A stretch of DNA of 10,993 nt from an uncultured Muribaculaceae bacterium. GTDB lineage: Bacteria; Bacteroidota; Bacteroidia; Bacteroidales; Muribaculaceae. The notes under the pieces were generated by a model. The model saw only the letters and a program-made list of their open reading frames with translations, was not told the DNA's origin and ran no database searches. Position numbers and translations under genes: made by a program. The DNA is taken from positions 1 to 10,993 of the forward strand of contig CALHWU010000040.1 in the NCBI GenBank assembly GCA_938039795.1. The letters run 5' to 3'. This document shows positions 7,393 through 10,993 of this stretch, one piece after another (positions within the stretch are counted from its first letter, which is position 1; every line of letters begins with the position of its first letter).

Positions 7393-7969
7393 CAGAGCGA
7401 ATTAAAATATTCAAGCAGCCTGGCAGTAGCGCGGCCGCGGTGACTTATGGCATTTTTCTCTTCCGGAGTCATCGAGGCAAACGACTCGGCATAACCCTCG
7501 GGACGGAACACCGGATCATATCCGAATCCGCCCTCGCCGTCGCGCTCCGTCAGTATCTCGCCGTCTACACGGCCCTCGAACACCTTGACCTCATCGCCCT
7601 CGGTGAGCGCTATCACCGTTGTGAAATGGGCCTTGCGGTCAGCGATACCCGCCAGACGGTTCAGGAGCAGATCGACATTTGCCTTCGAGTCATGACCCGG
7701 GCCGGCATAGCGGGCCGAATGCACGCCCGGCTCGCCGCCGAGCGCATCCACCATCAGTCCCGTATCGTCGGCAAAGCAGTCGTAGCCGTAGCGGTCGCGC
7801 ACCCAGCGGGCCTTGGCTATGGCGTTGCCCTCGATGGTAGGCTCATTCTCGGGGATGTCGTCATGGCAGCCGATGTCGGCCAGAGAGAGTATCTCCAGCC
7901 TGTCGCCCGCTATGGCCCGGATCTCTTCGAGCTTGTGGGCGTTGTTGGTGGCGAATACTATCCTGCGCT

Positions 7970-7973
<4 letters not shown>
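7392..7973 (-). CDS. rdgB: Non-canonical purine NTP pyrophosphatase (RdgB/HAM1 family)
   Basis: A 193-residue cytoplasmic nucleotide-sanitising enzyme. It hydrolyses ITP, dITP and XTP to the monophosphate and pyrophosphate, keeping deaminated purines out of RNA and DNA. The family signatures are complete: FATNNAHKLEE (7-17) with the substrate-binding Asn and Lys, EGNA (48-51), ADDTGL (68-73) with the catalytic aspartates, SARYAG (86-91), GGFGYDPVF (148-156) and the base-recognition motif SHRG (177-180). Length matches E. coli RdgB (197). The start ATG shares four bases with the leuS stop (ATGA), and the stop shares one base with the start of the porZ-like gene (TGATG), so the three are almost certainly one transcript with coupled translation. 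No internal promoter is visible. Confidence 0.97.
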
Positions 7974-10747
<2,774 letters not shown>

Positions 10748-10792
10748 TGTAGGATGTTATGTATATATTTCCGATTCTGTATTTGCCAGCTA

Positions 10793-10824
10793 CAAAATTA
10801 ATCAAAAGTCGGCAAGCCGTCAAA
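10793..10824 (-). promoter_or_regulatory. Promoter of the leuS-rdgB-porZ unit
   Basis: On the minus strand TTTG (10824 to 10821), 20 bases, then TAATTTTG (10800 to 10793) match the Bacteroidota consensus exactly and are identical in both elements and spacing to the tRNA-Thr promoter. Transcription would start near 10786, giving a leader of about 39 bases that is A/T-rich and has no Shine-Dalgarno. The leader is too short for a T-box or a leucine leader peptide, so I see no attenuation-type control. A GC-rich stretch (10831-10872) lies directly upstream; its role is unclear. Confidence 0.75.
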
Positions 10825-10876
10825 TTTTATCCGCGTGACGCCCGTCGCGCGGCCGCTTTGTCCACCCGACGGATAC

Positions 10877-10914
10877 AAAAAAAAGGATTGACGCACCTCA
10901 CGGCGCATCAGTCC
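10877..10914 (-). terminator. Intrinsic terminator downstream of tRNA-Glu
   Basis: Read on the minus strand, GGACTGATGCGCC (10914-10902), the loop GTGA (10901-10898) and GGTGCGTCAATCC (10897-10885) form a 13-position stem. It has one C/A mismatch and two G-T pairs and is followed directly by eight T (10884-10877). This is a textbook rho-independent terminator. It ends the tRNA-Glu transcript 27 bases after the tRNA 3' end and before the leuS promoter. There is no T-run on the plus-strand side, so it works in one direction only. Confidence 0.88.
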
Positions 10915-10940
10915 AGAAACAATTAAGGGGGAAAATTATG

Positions 10941-10993
10941 TAGCCCATAGGAGAATCGAACTCCTCTTTCAAGAATGAAAATCTTGCGTCCTA
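10941..10993 (-). tRNA. tRNA-Glu (anticodon UUC), 5' part cut off by the window edge
   Basis: On the minus strand the last 53 bases of a tRNA are present. They are the end of the D arm, the anticodon arm CAAGA-TTTTCAT-TCTTG, a short variable loop, the T arm AGGAG-TTCGATT-CTCCT, the acceptor 3' strand ATGGGCT and discriminator A (10941). The seven-base loop TTTTCAT puts UUC at positions 34-36, so it decodes GAA/GAG. No CCA is encoded after the discriminator (the next bases are CAT), so CCA must be added by the nucleotidyltransferase. The acceptor 5' strand and most of the D arm lie beyond 10993. Confidence 0.95.

Noticed and set aside
10748..10786. T-box, riboswitch or leader peptide controlling leuS
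   Set aside because: The predicted leader is only about 39 bases, with no hairpin pair and no leucine-rich short reading frame.

Overview
The window looks like an ordinary chromosomal stretch of a Bacteroidales bacterium (phylum Bacteroidota), possibly from a GC-rich gut lineage such as Muribaculaceae; the family assignment is a guess. The support is: three promoters of the Bacteroidota type (TTTG or TTG, about 20 bases, then TAnnTTTG); mostly no Shine-Dalgarno sequence; a leucyl-tRNA synthetase with a long extra segment before its editing domain, which I believe is usual in Bacteroidota; a PorZ-like protein with a type IX secretion C-terminal domain; and a nucleoside kinase fused to a threonyl-tRNA-synthetase-like N-terminus.

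Layout. A partial tRNA-Thr(UGU) lies on the minus strand at the left edge and is divided by a 240-base divergent promoter region from a rightward pair: a three-domain Xaa-Pro aminopeptidase and a gamma-class carbonic anhydrase family protein. This pair converges, with only 18 bases between the stops, on a five-gene leftward unit that fills most of the window. In transcription order the unit is leuS, rdgB (non-canonical purine NTP pyrophosphatase), a porZ-like gene, an unidentified 174-residue protein, and the fused nucleoside kinase. leuS and rdgB overlap in ATGA, and rdgB and porZ overlap in TGATG, so translational coupling is likely. The last two genes follow after gaps of 53 and 82 bases with no promoter that I can see. 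At the right edge a partial tRNA-Glu(UUC), also minus strand, ends in a strong intrinsic terminator that insulates it from the leuS promoter.

How the genes fit together. Most products are housekeeping: leucine charging of tRNA, removal of ITP/XTP-type nucleotides, a predicted nucleoside kinase, proline-peptide turnover, and a carbonic-anhydrase-like protein. The unexpected member is the PorZ-like protein, a predicted surface component of the type IX attachment machinery, embedded between nucleotide-metabolism genes.

I found no mobile element, CRISPR array, phage, toxin or defence module, and no clear sign of a new biological system. The points most worth a second look are the porZ-like gene in a translation and nucleotide operon, the unidentified 174-residue protein next to it, the TGS/HxxxH-kinase fusion, and a 14-base tandem duplication of the kinase's ribosome binding site.
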